Origin: Salegentibacter salinarum | GTDB taxonomy: Bacteria; Bacteroidota; Bacteroidia; Flavobacteriales; Flavobacteriaceae | DNA length: 64,000 nucleotides | Direction of reading: 5' to 3' | Assembly: GCF_900168115.1 (NCBI RefSeq) | Contig: NZ_FUZC01000009.1 | Location: 109,907 to 173,906 of the forward strand | Part shown: in pieces, positions 34,622 to 42,532 of the stretch | Position numbering within the stretch: the stretch's first letter is position 1 | Layout of the letters: every line of letters begins with the position of its first letter | Program-made: the position numbers and the translations under genes | The notes under the pieces: generated by a model | What the model was told of the DNA's origin: nothing | Seen by the model: only the letters and a program-made list of their open reading frames with translations | Databases searched by the model: none

Positions 34622-36724
34622 ATGAGGAACTTATGGCTTTTTACCAGTATATTTTTAATGTTAACGGCCGTTACCGCGGCACAGAAAAATACACAAAATA
34701 ATTCTAATTTACAGGTAGAAGTAAACCTTTCAAACCCTTCACGCGAGATTAACGACGGGACCGCCGAAGTTATCGTAACGGGGGGAAAAAAGCCATACCA
34801 GTATAAATGGAGCAATCAATCTACTGCCTTAGATGCCAGAAGATCTACTGGTTTAATTGAAGGAATGGAATATACCATTAAAGTAACAGATGCGAATAAT
34901 AATTCTGTTTCCAAATCCTTTACAATTCCTGCCGAATCTATTACCGAAACTTTTAACAGTAATGTGCAGCCCGCCGTAGATTTTCTTGGCGGGATTTTAT
35001 TTTGGGATCCTTTTGCTTCTTTAGGTCTTTTTGATCCTGTGGTATATACCTCCAATAAACAAATTCCCATTCCTGAATGGGATGCTTTAAGCAATAATTC
35101 TTATACCTTAAAAGAATGGTTAATCACGAAAAATGCAGAGGTTAGCGAAGGCGATAAAATTGCCATAATCGAAACGAATACAGGTGAAGAAATTGAAGTT
35201 TTTGCGCCCGTAAAAGGGAGGCTCAATTACCTTATTAAAGAAGGCCACGTAATTTTTGACCCTAATCGCACCAGTGATGTTGTAAAACAGGACGCGCATG
35301 TTTTTGCCGAAGTCATTTATGCTGAACCACAACCCCTATTGCATCCTAATGGAGATGTGAAGATGAATGCAATTCCTTTTATCGTAATATGGTTAATTAT
35401 TGGAAGTGTCTTTTTTACAATTAGGCTTGGTTTTATAAATATCCGAGGATTCAGACATTCCATAGACCTGGCCAGGGGGAAGTATGACGACCCAAATGCA
35501 CCGGGTACTATTACTCACTTCCAGGCTATGGCAACTGCTGTTTCTGCAACGGTTGGGTTAGGAAATATCGCGGGGGTTGCAGTAGCTATTTCCCTTGGTG
35601 GTGCCGGTGCTACTTTTTGGATGTTTTTAGCAGGTTTTTTTGCTATGTCTTTAAAATTTGTTGAGTGTACTTTGGGAGTAAAATACCGGTTTATAAATAG
35701 TGAAGGCCGAATTTTTGGCGGACCAATGAATTACTTGCGATATGGTCTGGAAAAAAGAAATATGAGAGGTTTGGGAAAATTTCTTGCTGGCCTTTTTGCT
35801 GTTCTTGGCGTGGGGGCATCATTTGGTGGCGGCAATATGCTACAATCTAACCAGGCGTTTAAAATTGTATCTGAGCAATTACCATTTCTACAGGGTCACG
35901 GCTTTTGGTTTGGTATAGGCTTCGCTATATTAGTGGGGGTGGTAATAATTGGGGGTATTAATAGTATTGCTAAAGTTACTGGAAAAGTGGTTCCTTTTAT
36001 GGCGATAGTATATATTCTTGGATGTGCTATTGTAATTGGTACTCACATAGAAAATATAGGTGGGGCTTTTTCTGCAATTTTTAACGGAGCACTCTCTGCT
36101 GATGCCCTTAAAGGCGGATTTATTGGAGTTTTAATTATTGGTTTGCAACGGGCTGCTTTTTCCAGTGAAGCTGGGGTTGGTTCGGCTGCAATTGCACATA
36201 GTGCTTCAAAAACTAATAATCCTATAGCCGATGGTTTTACTTCTTTGGTAGAACCTTTCATAGATACTATGGTTGTTTGTACTATGACGGCCCTTGTGCT
36301 TATTTTTACCGGTATGCATGAAGTGAATGGGCTGGGAGGAGTAGAGTTAACCTCAGATGCATTTGGTAGTGTAATCTCCTGGTTCCCGGCTGTTCTCGCT
36401 TTTGCAGTTTTCCTATTTGCATTTTCAACTATGGTTTCCTGGTCTTACTATGGGATGAGATCCTGGACTTATCTTTTTGGGAAAAGTGTAAAATCTGAAA
36501 CCGTTTATAAAGTTATGTTCCTTCTATTTGTTGTTCTTGGCGCTTCTACAAGTCTCGGTGCCGTACTTAGTTTCTCTGATATGATGATTTTAGCCATGTC
36601 TTTTCCAAATATTATAGGTTTATATATAATGTCTTCTGAAGTGCGGGAGGATATGATAAATTACCTAAAAAGACTTAAAGCGGGAGAAATTTACATAAGT
36701 GAAAAATTTAGGAAAGCAGCTTAA
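34622..36724 (+). CDS. alsT: AGCS (AlsT) sodium:amino-acid symporter with SprB-like and lipoyl-like N-terminal domains, copy 1
   Basis: 700 residues, about 250 more than a usual AGCS transporter. Order: signal peptide (1-20, ending TAVTAAQ); a SprB-type Ig-like repeat at about 30-95 with NDGTAEVIVTGGKKPYQYKW and TIKVTDANNNSVSKSF; a linker with GGILFWDPFASLGLFDP; a biotinyl/lipoyl-like sandwich hairpin at about 160-210 (EVSEGDKIAIIETNTGEEI, VFAPVKGRLNYLIKEG) without the lysine that would be modified; then from 248 eleven or so helices with TVGLGNIAGVAVAISLGGAG, the AGCS signature. It imports alanine or glycine with sodium. The extracellular modules suggest an added periplasmic function. A homologous gene lies 2.7 kb downstream. 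Confidence 0.88.
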   Translation: MRNLWLFTSIFLMLTAVTAAQKNTQNNSNLQVEVNLSNPSREINDGTAEVIVTGGKKPYQYKWSNQSTALDARRSTGLIEGMEYTIKVTDANNNSVSKSFTIPAESITETFNSNVQPAVDFLGGILFWDPFASLGLFDPVVYTSNKQIPIPEWDALSNNSYTLKEWLITKNAEVSEGDKIAIIETNTGEEIEVFAPVKGRLNYLIKEGHVIFDPNRTSDVVKQDAHVFAEVIYAEPQPLLHPNGDVKMNAIPFIVIWLIIGSVFFTIRLGFINIRGFRHSIDLARGKYDDPNAPGTITHFQAMATAVSATVGLGNIAGVAVAISLGGAGATFWMFLAGFFAMSLKFVECTLGVKYRFINSEGRIFGGPMNYLRYGLEKRNMRGLGKFLAGLFAVLGVGASFGGGNMLQSNQAFKIVSEQLPFLQGHGFWFGIGFAILVGVVIIGGINSIAKVTGKVVPFMAIVYILGCAIVIGTHIENIGGAFSAIFNGALSADALKGGFIGVLIIGLQRAAFSSEAGVGSAAIAHSASKTNNPIADGFTSLVEPFIDTMVVCTMTALVLIFTGMHEVNGLGGVELTSDAFGSVISWFPAVLAFAVFLFAFSTMVSWSYYGMRSWTYLFGKSVKSETVYKVMFLLFVVLGASTSLGAVLSFSDMMILAMSFPNIIGLYIMSSEVREDMINYLKRLKAGEIYISEKFRKAA

Positions 36725-36832
36725 GTAAGATAATTGACTCAATGATGGAGATTGTATGCTAAGATGCTTGTTTCGAAATTAAAATTTTTAATCTCTTTGA
36801 ATGTCTCGTAAGCGCGCTCCGGGTTGGTTTTC

Positions 36833-37180
36833 TCAAGGTAATTTCTGAAGAAAATAAAAGACAAAACTCCCAATTAAATAAAGAAGTACATCAAGAATGT
36901 CTGCGGTATATCTCCAGTGTAAGGGTGGGAGGATAACTTCAAAGTAAATTGCATACATCACGAATACGGATAGTACAGTTATAAGATTTAAACGTAAAGA
37001 TTTGTCCTTTTTTAAAAACTGTACAGTAAAGAGACAGATGCTTAAAACAATTGGCATACAAAGAAAATCTGCCAGGTAGAAATTAATTAAATCGGGTAGT
37101 GGGGTTTCTAAAAGAAGGAGAGTTTGTAGAATTACAAAAGTTAGACAGAATATTACAAATACCGTTTTTAGACTTTTCAT
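36833..37180 (-). CDS. Small integral membrane protein
   Basis: 115 residues from the ATG at 37180, where MKSLKTVFVIFCLTFVIL gives a membrane helix. Three more helices follow, with FYLADFLCMPIVLSICLFTV and RYTADILDVLLYLIGSFVFY as recognisable blocks. The last block resembles VanZ-like and other small DUF membrane proteins of flavobacteria; I cannot assign a function. The upstream 20 residues of the longer frame overlap the neighbouring gene in a different frame and are unlikely to be translated. Confidence 0.65.
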   Translation of the reverse strand: MKSLKTVFVIFCLTFVILQTLLLLETPLPDLINFYLADFLCMPIVLSICLFTVQFLKKDKSLRLNLITVLSVFVMYAIYFEVILPPLHWRYTADILDVLLYLIGSFVFYFLQKLP

Positions 37181-37362
37181 AATACCAGGAGGGAAACCAG
37201 GAAGGCAATTATACCGCCAACTACCATAACCGCTATCCAAATTGAATATCCTAGTTTAGAAAAGAAACGTCCAATGCCAGTTTTAGGTTCCTCTTTTTCC
37301 TGTCTTGCTTTTGAAGCAATATTTGAAGTAGTATTGGTATGATTTTCTTGGTTGGATTCCAT
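37177..37362 (-). CDS. Small single-helix membrane protein
   Basis: 61 residues beginning MESNQENHTNTTSN, a hydrophilic N-terminus, then KTGIGRFFSKLGYSIWIAVM and a C-terminal helix GGIIAFLVSLLVL. The stop overlaps the ATG of the next membrane protein by four bases, which suggests the two are made together. Family unknown. Confidence 0.55.
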   Translation of the reverse strand: MESNQENHTNTTSNIASKARQEKEEPKTGIGRFFSKLGYSIWIAVMVVGGIIAFLVSLLVL

Positions 37363-37475
37363 AATTGAATTCTGGTTCACTTTGCTAAAAAAGATAAACA
37401 AAATTTTCAAAAAGGAATTGTTTCAGGAGGCTTTAACCGGAATTTAGGTGTTGGCTATAAAAAAATCTTAAAATA

Positions 37476-38030
37476 TTATTCTTTCCAACCCCAGGGTGCA
37501 GTGGGAGTTTTTTCCGGTTTGGAAAGATCAAATTCTACAGTGAAATTTGTTTTAGAACCAATTCTTTTAAGGTTGTAACTAAAAATTTTATCATCCAAGC
37601 TAATCCACCAAACATTAGTCGCTGCAGCTGGAATAAGTTCAGCGGTTTCCTCATCAGCAGGAAAAACCTGGATGTTCGCTAAGCCGGTATTAGATGATGT
37701 TCCGCCATATTGCGTGATTTTATCTTCACTTCCATCAGGTTGGCGGTGATCGTGTTTCAGCTGAATTTTATCATCCTTTAATCTTAAAATCCAAGTTCGG
37801 GATTTATTTTCACCCACAAAAAATGGGATTTTAATTTCATCTTCTTCACAGGATCTCACGTGCATCAGTAATTTCTTGTTATCGAAATCATCATTACCCA
37901 TTCCCTGGGGTATGGTGCCTTCATAAGCTTTTCCGCAATGTTGCTGAAGTTGTTTCCAAAAGCTTTCCGCCGGGGTTTCCTGGGCGAATAATGCGCTGCT
38001 TAAAAAGAATAAAATGAAGTACAATTTCAT
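37476..38030 (-). CDS. Secreted protein of unknown function
   Basis: 184 residues. The N-terminus MKLYFILFFLSSALFAQETP is a signal peptide with cleavage after ALFA. The rest is a compact soluble domain with FWKQLQQHCGKAYEGTIP, HVRSCEEDEIKIPFFVG and WILRLKDDKIQLKHDHRQPD; two cysteines (HCGK, RSCEE) may form a disulphide. The pattern recurs as a conserved hypothetical protein in flavobacteria, but I recognise no function. Confidence 0.6.
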   Translation of the reverse strand: MKLYFILFFLSSALFAQETPAESFWKQLQQHCGKAYEGTIPQGMGNDDFDNKKLLMHVRSCEEDEIKIPFFVGENKSRTWILRLKDDKIQLKHDHRQPDGSEDKITQYGGTSSNTGLANIQVFPADEETAELIPAAATNVWWISLDDKIFSYNLKRIGSKTNFTVEFDLSKPEKTPTAPWGWKE

Positions 38031-38098
38031 ATTACAAATGGGCTAAATGTTTTAAATTGCTGCAAAATACGCTATTTAAAGCCTTAATCAGATTTTGA

Positions 38099-38803
38099 AT
38101 GAAAAATTTCTACTTCATATTTTTAGCATTTTTAGCAATAGGTTGTAATACTTCTAATTCGGTCACTCAGAATACTGAAACCGATAATACTTCTGGTATG
38201 GATTACAGTTACCTCGCGCTGGGGGATTCTTATACGATTGGTGAAAGTGTTCCCGAAAAAGAGCGCTGGCCGGTACAATTGGTAGCTCAATTAAATGAAA
38301 GAGGTTATAAAGTTGCCCCGCCTAAAATTATTGCCAAAACCGGTTGGACCTCTGGAAATCTACTAGCTGCAATGAGGTCTGAATTAAATTATACACGAGA
38401 ATTTGATCTGGTTTCCATTTTAATCGGTGTCAATAATCAATACCAGGGACAAAGTATTGACGATTATGAGGAAGAGCTGCGTGAGATTTTTAAGTTGGCA
38501 CTTAACCATTCCAAACGCAGGGAGAAAGGAGTTTTTGCTTTGAGTATTCCAGATTATGGTGTAACACCTTTTGGAGAAGAAAATGCGGAAACTATTGGAG
38601 AGGAGATCGATGAATTTAATGCGGTTTTTAGACAGGTAGCGTCAGAATTTGAAGTCGATTTTTATAATATCACACCAATCTCGCGTGAAGCAGGGAGAGA
38701 TAGCGAACTTGTAGCCGAAGATGGTTTACACCCCAGCGGATTGATGTACCGTTATTGGGTTGAAGAAATTAGAGATGAAATCCCCCAAATGTTACCCCAG
38801 TAG
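38099..38803 (+). CDS. SGNH/GDSL hydrolase lipoprotein
   Basis: 234 residues. MKNFYFIFLAFLAIGC is a lipoprotein signal with Cys at 16. YLALGDSYTIGESV near residue 40 is block I with the catalytic Ser (GDSY), GWTSGNLLAAM carries the block II Gly, SILIGVNNQYQG carries the GxNN Asn of block III, and VAEDGLHPSGLMY the Asp-x2-His of block V. It is an esterase or acylhydrolase on the cell surface or in the periplasm; the substrate is not known. Confidence 0.85.
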   Translation: MKNFYFIFLAFLAIGCNTSNSVTQNTETDNTSGMDYSYLALGDSYTIGESVPEKERWPVQLVAQLNERGYKVAPPKIIAKTGWTSGNLLAAMRSELNYTREFDLVSILIGVNNQYQGQSIDDYEEELREIFKLALNHSKRREKGVFALSIPDYGVTPFGEENAETIGEEIDEFNAVFRQVASEFEVDFYNITPISREAGRDSELVAEDGLHPSGLMYRYWVEEIRDEIPQMLPQ

Positions 38804-38858
38804 CTTAAAAGGCTGGCCTTAAAGCGCATTTTTCTAATTTTTAACGGGGAATAACTAG

Positions 38859-39053
38859 GAGGCAGTTTTATTTCAGTTGTTAGCTAAAAACTTTGGGCTT
38901 AATCTTAATGGAAATGAGTTTTTAATTAGCAATGGCAGTACGGAAAACGCTTTACATTCCCAGGCTATGGTACACTTGAAAAAGAATCATTGTGATACCA
39001 ATAAATGTCTTGATTGTGCTATTGGTGTAAAATTAATGCAACGAAAGACTTAA
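38859..39053 (+). pseudogene. Internally deleted remnant of a DUF2851-type gene
   Basis: One open frame of 64 codons with no start codon reads EAVLFQLLAKNFGLNLNGNE and ends CDTNKCLDCAIGVKLMQRKT before TAA. Both pieces look like DUF2851: an 'LLAKNFGLxxNG' block from the middle of the protein and a C-terminal Cys-rich end (CxxxxCLxCAIG). The long stretch that should lie between them is missing, and so is the N-terminal half. It lies just ahead of the PspC gene. Identification is from memory of the family. Confidence 0.65.
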
Positions 39054-39058
39054 AATCT

Positions 39059-39066
39059 TATATTTG
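39059..39066 (+). promoter_or_regulatory. -7-like box ahead of the PspC gene
   Basis: TATATTTG is an exact TAnnTTTG, overlapping the end of the DUF2851 remnant, five bases ahead of ATG 39072. No TTG is seen at the proper distance upstream. Confidence 0.4.
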
Positions 39067-39071
39067 TAAGG

Positions 39072-39302
39072 ATGACAAAAATGGTTCACAATATTCGTTA
39101 TTTTTTTGAGCGACATGGTTTTTATGTGTCCTCCCGAGTGGCCGATAAAGTGGGAATGCGCGCCAAAAGTGTGCGTTTGTTTTTTATTTATGCCTCTTTT
39201 GTAACCCTGGGATCGTGGTTTGTGGTTTATTTGGTACTGGCTTTTTGGCTAAAACTTAAGGATTTGGTGTACACTAAAAGAACTTCAGTTTTTGATCTAT
39301 AA
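39072..39302 (+). CDS. PspC-domain membrane protein
   Basis: 76 residues. IRYFFERHGFYVSSRVADKV and GMRAKSVRLFFIYASFVTLG are the PspC fold, with one long membrane segment (FFIYASFVTLGSWFVVYLVLAF) and a basic C-terminus. Proteins of this size are common in Bacteroidota; involvement in the envelope stress response is known for PspC relatives but unproven here. The ATG at 39081 is an alternative start. Confidence 0.75.
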   Translation: MTKMVHNIRYFFERHGFYVSSRVADKVGMRAKSVRLFFIYASFVTLGSWFVVYLVLAFWLKLKDLVYTKRTSVFDL

Positions 39303-39472
39303 CTGGTATTAAACTGAATTTTTATCAATAAATTTAAGGTTCTTCAGAATTAAATCAAATTAAATTTAACAAAGCCTTTACATTTTAACTCCCAAAAATT
39401 TGAAAAGGCCCATTTTTTTAGCATCTTGCTTCGCGGAAATTAACAATCTAAATTAAACAACCTTTATACTAT

Positions 39473-41551
39473 ATGAGAAAGTATCTGCTTTCAATGTTCT
39501 TTTTGTTTTCAATTTTAGCGATTAATGCACAAGAACTGGATGTACAGGCCAAAGTTGGCAATCCTTCCAATGTAATTAATAACGGGTTTATAGATCTTGA
39601 AGTTGAAGGAGGAGTGCCTCCTTATAAATATCAATGGTCTGACCCCGAAACCTCATTAGAATCATCCAGGGCAGAGGGGCTTACCGAAGGCGTGCCTTAT
39701 GAAGTTACAGTTACCGACAGTGAAGGTAATTCTGTTACAAAGAGCTTTGAAATAAAGGCCGAAGCTATTACCGAACATTTTAACGGGACTTTTGTTCCTA
39801 TTGTTGAGGGGATGACTGCAGTACTTTTCTGGGATCCATTTACCGCTCTAGGGATTTACGATCCAAAGGTATATGCCGAAGAAAGATATGTTCCCACACC
39901 TGAGTGGGCTGCCGATGCAGAAGATAAATTTATATTAAAAGAATGGATAGTAGAAGAAGGAGCCCACGTAGATGAAGGCGACTTAATAGCTATTGTAGAT
40001 TCAGAAAGTAGTGGTGAGTTAGATGTTTTAGCCAATGCTACCGGGACTGTAAGTTACCTGGCGGAAGAAGGTGAGATGATCTGGGATTATGAAAACAGTT
40101 CAGACCTTATAGAAACCAATGCCCATATGCTGGCTCAAATAGAATACGATGAGCCACAATTGTTGACAAATCCCAACGGTACTCCACAAAAACATAATAT
40201 TCCTTTTATTGTTGTTTGGTTAATTTTTGGTGCAGCTTTTTTTACAGTAAAAATGGGCTTCATCAATTTTAAAGGATTTAAGCATTCTATAGACCTTGCA
40301 AGAGGGAAATATGACGAGCCAAATGCGCCGGGTAGTATAACCCATTTTCAGGCATTGGCTACAGCTGTTTCAGCAACAGTTGGACTTGGTAATATTGCCG
40401 GTGTTGCCGTAGCAATTTCGCTGGGTGGTGCAGGAGCCACTTTTTGGATGATTATTGCCGGTTTACTAGGGATGGCTTCAAAATTTGTTGAATGTACCCT
40501 TGGTGTAAAATATCGTTTTATCAATTCTGAAGGAAGAATTTTTGGAGGTCCGATGAACTATTTACGCTACGGACTTGAAAAAAGAAATATGCGAGGTTTA
40601 GGTAAATTCCTTGCAGCTTTCTTCGCGGTGCTGGGTATTGGTGCCTCTTTTGGAGGAGGAAATATGTTTCAGGCTAACCAGTCTTTTGAAATCCTTTCCG
40701 GTCAATTTTCTTTCTTAATAGGAAACGGTTTTTGGTTTGGCTTAGGTGTGGCAGTTTTGGTAGGAATTGTGATTATTGGAGGAATTCAAAGTATTGCCAA
40801 AGTAACGGGTAAGGTAGTTCCTTTTATGGCTATAGTCTATGTACTTGGAGCATTAACCGTAATTTTTATAAATATAGAAAATATTGGTCCTGCATTTGGA
40901 GCTATTTATGACGGGGCATTTAACCCAACCGCACTGAAAGGGGGAATTATTGGAGTGTTAATTGTTGGTTTCCAACGTGCCGCTTTCTCTAACGAAGCCG
41001 GTGTAGGTTCTGCAGCGATTGCCCACTCGGCCGCTAAAACAAACCATCCGCCATCTGAAGGTTTTGTCGCTTTATTAGAGCCTTTTATTGATACTGTAGT
41101 TGTATGTACGTTAACCGCTCTAGTGTTGATCTTTACCGGAATGCATGAAGTACAGGGTGTAGGTGGAGTGCAGTTAACTTCAGATGCTTTTGCAAGTGTA
41201 GTTTCCTGGTTCCCTTACGTACTGGCAATGGCAGTTTTCTTATTTGCGTTTTCAACAATGATATCCTGGTCTTACTACGGTATGCGTTCCTGGACGTATT
41301 TATTCGGAAAAAGTAAAAAGACCGAATTGGCGTATAAAATATTATTCCTTGTTTTTGTTGTAGTAGGAGCCTCTATTAGTTTAGGAGCCGTACTCGACTT
41401 CTCTGATATGATGATTCTGGCAATGTCTTTCCCTAATATTATAGGACTTTACATAATGTCTAGTGAAGTTAGAAGAGATCTTAATGAATATTCTCGCAAG
41501 CTAAAAGCCGGGGAATTATTCAAGAAGCAACGGGAGGCAAAAGCCAGCTAA
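39473..41551 (+). CDS. alsT: AGCS (AlsT) sodium:amino-acid symporter with SprB-like and lipoyl-like N-terminal domains, copy 2
   Basis: 692 residues, same architecture as the gene at 34622. Signal peptide ending SILAINAQ; SprB-like repeat NNGFIDLEVEGGVPPYKYQW and EVTVTDSEGNSVTKSF; WDPFTALGIYDP; lipoyl-like hairpin HVDEGDLIAIVDSESSGELD and ATGTVSYLAEEGEMI, again with no lysine at the tip; then the permease with TVGLGNIAGVAVAISLGGAG and FGGGNMFQANQSFEIL. The permease halves of the two copies are close to identical in long stretches, the N-terminal domains much less so. A 41576-41618 hairpin terminates the transcript. Confidence 0.88.
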   Translation: MRKYLLSMFFLFSILAINAQELDVQAKVGNPSNVINNGFIDLEVEGGVPPYKYQWSDPETSLESSRAEGLTEGVPYEVTVTDSEGNSVTKSFEIKAEAITEHFNGTFVPIVEGMTAVLFWDPFTALGIYDPKVYAEERYVPTPEWAADAEDKFILKEWIVEEGAHVDEGDLIAIVDSESSGELDVLANATGTVSYLAEEGEMIWDYENSSDLIETNAHMLAQIEYDEPQLLTNPNGTPQKHNIPFIVVWLIFGAAFFTVKMGFINFKGFKHSIDLARGKYDEPNAPGSITHFQALATAVSATVGLGNIAGVAVAISLGGAGATFWMIIAGLLGMASKFVECTLGVKYRFINSEGRIFGGPMNYLRYGLEKRNMRGLGKFLAAFFAVLGIGASFGGGNMFQANQSFEILSGQFSFLIGNGFWFGLGVAVLVGIVIIGGIQSIAKVTGKVVPFMAIVYVLGALTVIFINIENIGPAFGAIYDGAFNPTALKGGIIGVLIVGFQRAAFSNEAGVGSAAIAHSAAKTNHPPSEGFVALLEPFIDTVVVCTLTALVLIFTGMHEVQGVGGVQLTSDAFASVVSWFPYVLAMAVFLFAFSTMISWSYYGMRSWTYLFGKSKKTELAYKILFLVFVVVGASISLGAVLDFSDMMILAMSFPNIIGLYIMSSEVRRDLNEYSRKLKAGELFKKQREAKAS

Positions 41552-41575
41552 TCTTAAAGTAAATATAAAACCGAT

Positions 41576-41618
41576 AAAATCCCATTTTGTGTTCACCAAA
41601 AGCCATAATGGGATTTTT
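41576..41618 (+). terminator. Terminator after the second alsT gene
   Basis: AAAATCCCATT at 41576-41586 and AATGGGATTTT at 41607-41617 form an 11-base-pair stem closed by a 20-base loop, followed by another T. The right arm provides the T-tract. Confidence 0.75.
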
Positions 41619-41639
41619 CTTTTGGTGCTGGTTATAATT

Positions 41640-42409
41640 ATTCTTCAGCCAATTTCTTTTTTTTGCTTATTTATCTTCGAAAGGTGATTTTTAAGCTTCA
41701 TATCGGTAAGAAATTGAAGCTTTCCCGGCTCAAATAAATTCTATAAAACTAGTCAGGGCAGAAGCAGATTCGGTTAAGATTTTACCTTTTAATCCCCTTA
41801 CATTACAGATTTCAAAGACTATACTTTAGAAGTGAGTGTCGCAGAAATTGATAAGCTTCATCAATTTAGAGAAGAAGATACATGGATTAATTCTGTTGAA
41901 GATTTTCAAAAGACCATAGGAATTTCAGATTTCTTTTTAGGAACAATTTCTCCATATTTTAAATTTCCGGATTGGGTGATTGAAGCTGAAAAGAAAAAGA
42001 AATATAACAGGAATATCCCATCCGTAGAAATTTGAGATTTAAATACGGCTGAAGCAGAAGATTTGAAAAGGGTAAACGGAAGATGTGAGGTGCTGGCTAA
42101 TAGAATTGTGAATTACCAAAATAGGTGGTTTTAGATGCGAGATTCAGTTAAAGATATTTATGGTTTAAATTATGAAACCCGGAACAAGTTGCCACGGCAA
42201 TTCCAGGTTTTTCAAAAGGAAGAATTCAGCTTAATTAATATAATAGGGCGAAAGTTTTAGACCTGATAGAGGTTCCTTATATTAAATATGAGCTTGCGCG
42301 GGAGATAATTGATCATGAAGAAATCAGTTATTTTGAAGAATTATCAAAAATAGAAAGTTTCCCTTCAGATAAAATCGATAGAATTCAATTATATTTGAGC
42401 TTAAATTGA
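41640..42409 (+). pseudogene. Frameshifted helix-hairpin-helix (ComEA-like) gene
   Basis: Assembling frames gives a protein of the ComEA/helix-hairpin-helix type. Around 41795 the frame reads ITDFKDYTLEVSVAEIDKLH; 41832-42035 continues FREEDTWINSVEDFQKTIG and ISPYFKFPDWVIEAEKKKK, then hits a TGA after VEI. The same frame goes on DLNTAEAEDLKRVNGRCEVL and ANRIVNYQN, breaks at about 42120, resumes as GGFRCEIQL and DIYGLNYETRNKL, breaks again, and ends AKVLDLIEVPYIKYELAREI ... IDRIQLYLSLN. There is at least one nonsense codon and three or more frameshifts. Homologues have an N-terminal membrane helix and bind DNA. The first 200 bases are only weakly recognisable. Confidence 0.82.
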
Positions 42410-42532
42410 ATATTCGGAATTTTAGCATTCTTAAATATTTATCCGGGGAATAATTATTAAAATAAAAATTGATTTTATTTTAGTACCCCGGAAGTTTGCT
42501 TCCTTTCTAAATAAAAGAAAAAAGAAAATAGC

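Noticed and set aside
34622..35330. Functional lipoylated or biotinylated domain in the AlsT fusion
   Set aside because: Neither copy has a lysine at the hairpin tip, where modification would occur; the fold may be kept as a structural or binding module.
41832..42035. 67-residue reading frame as a small gene
   Set aside because: The same frame continues past its TGA with helix-hairpin-helix sequence and upstream of its GTG, so it is a piece of a pseudogene.
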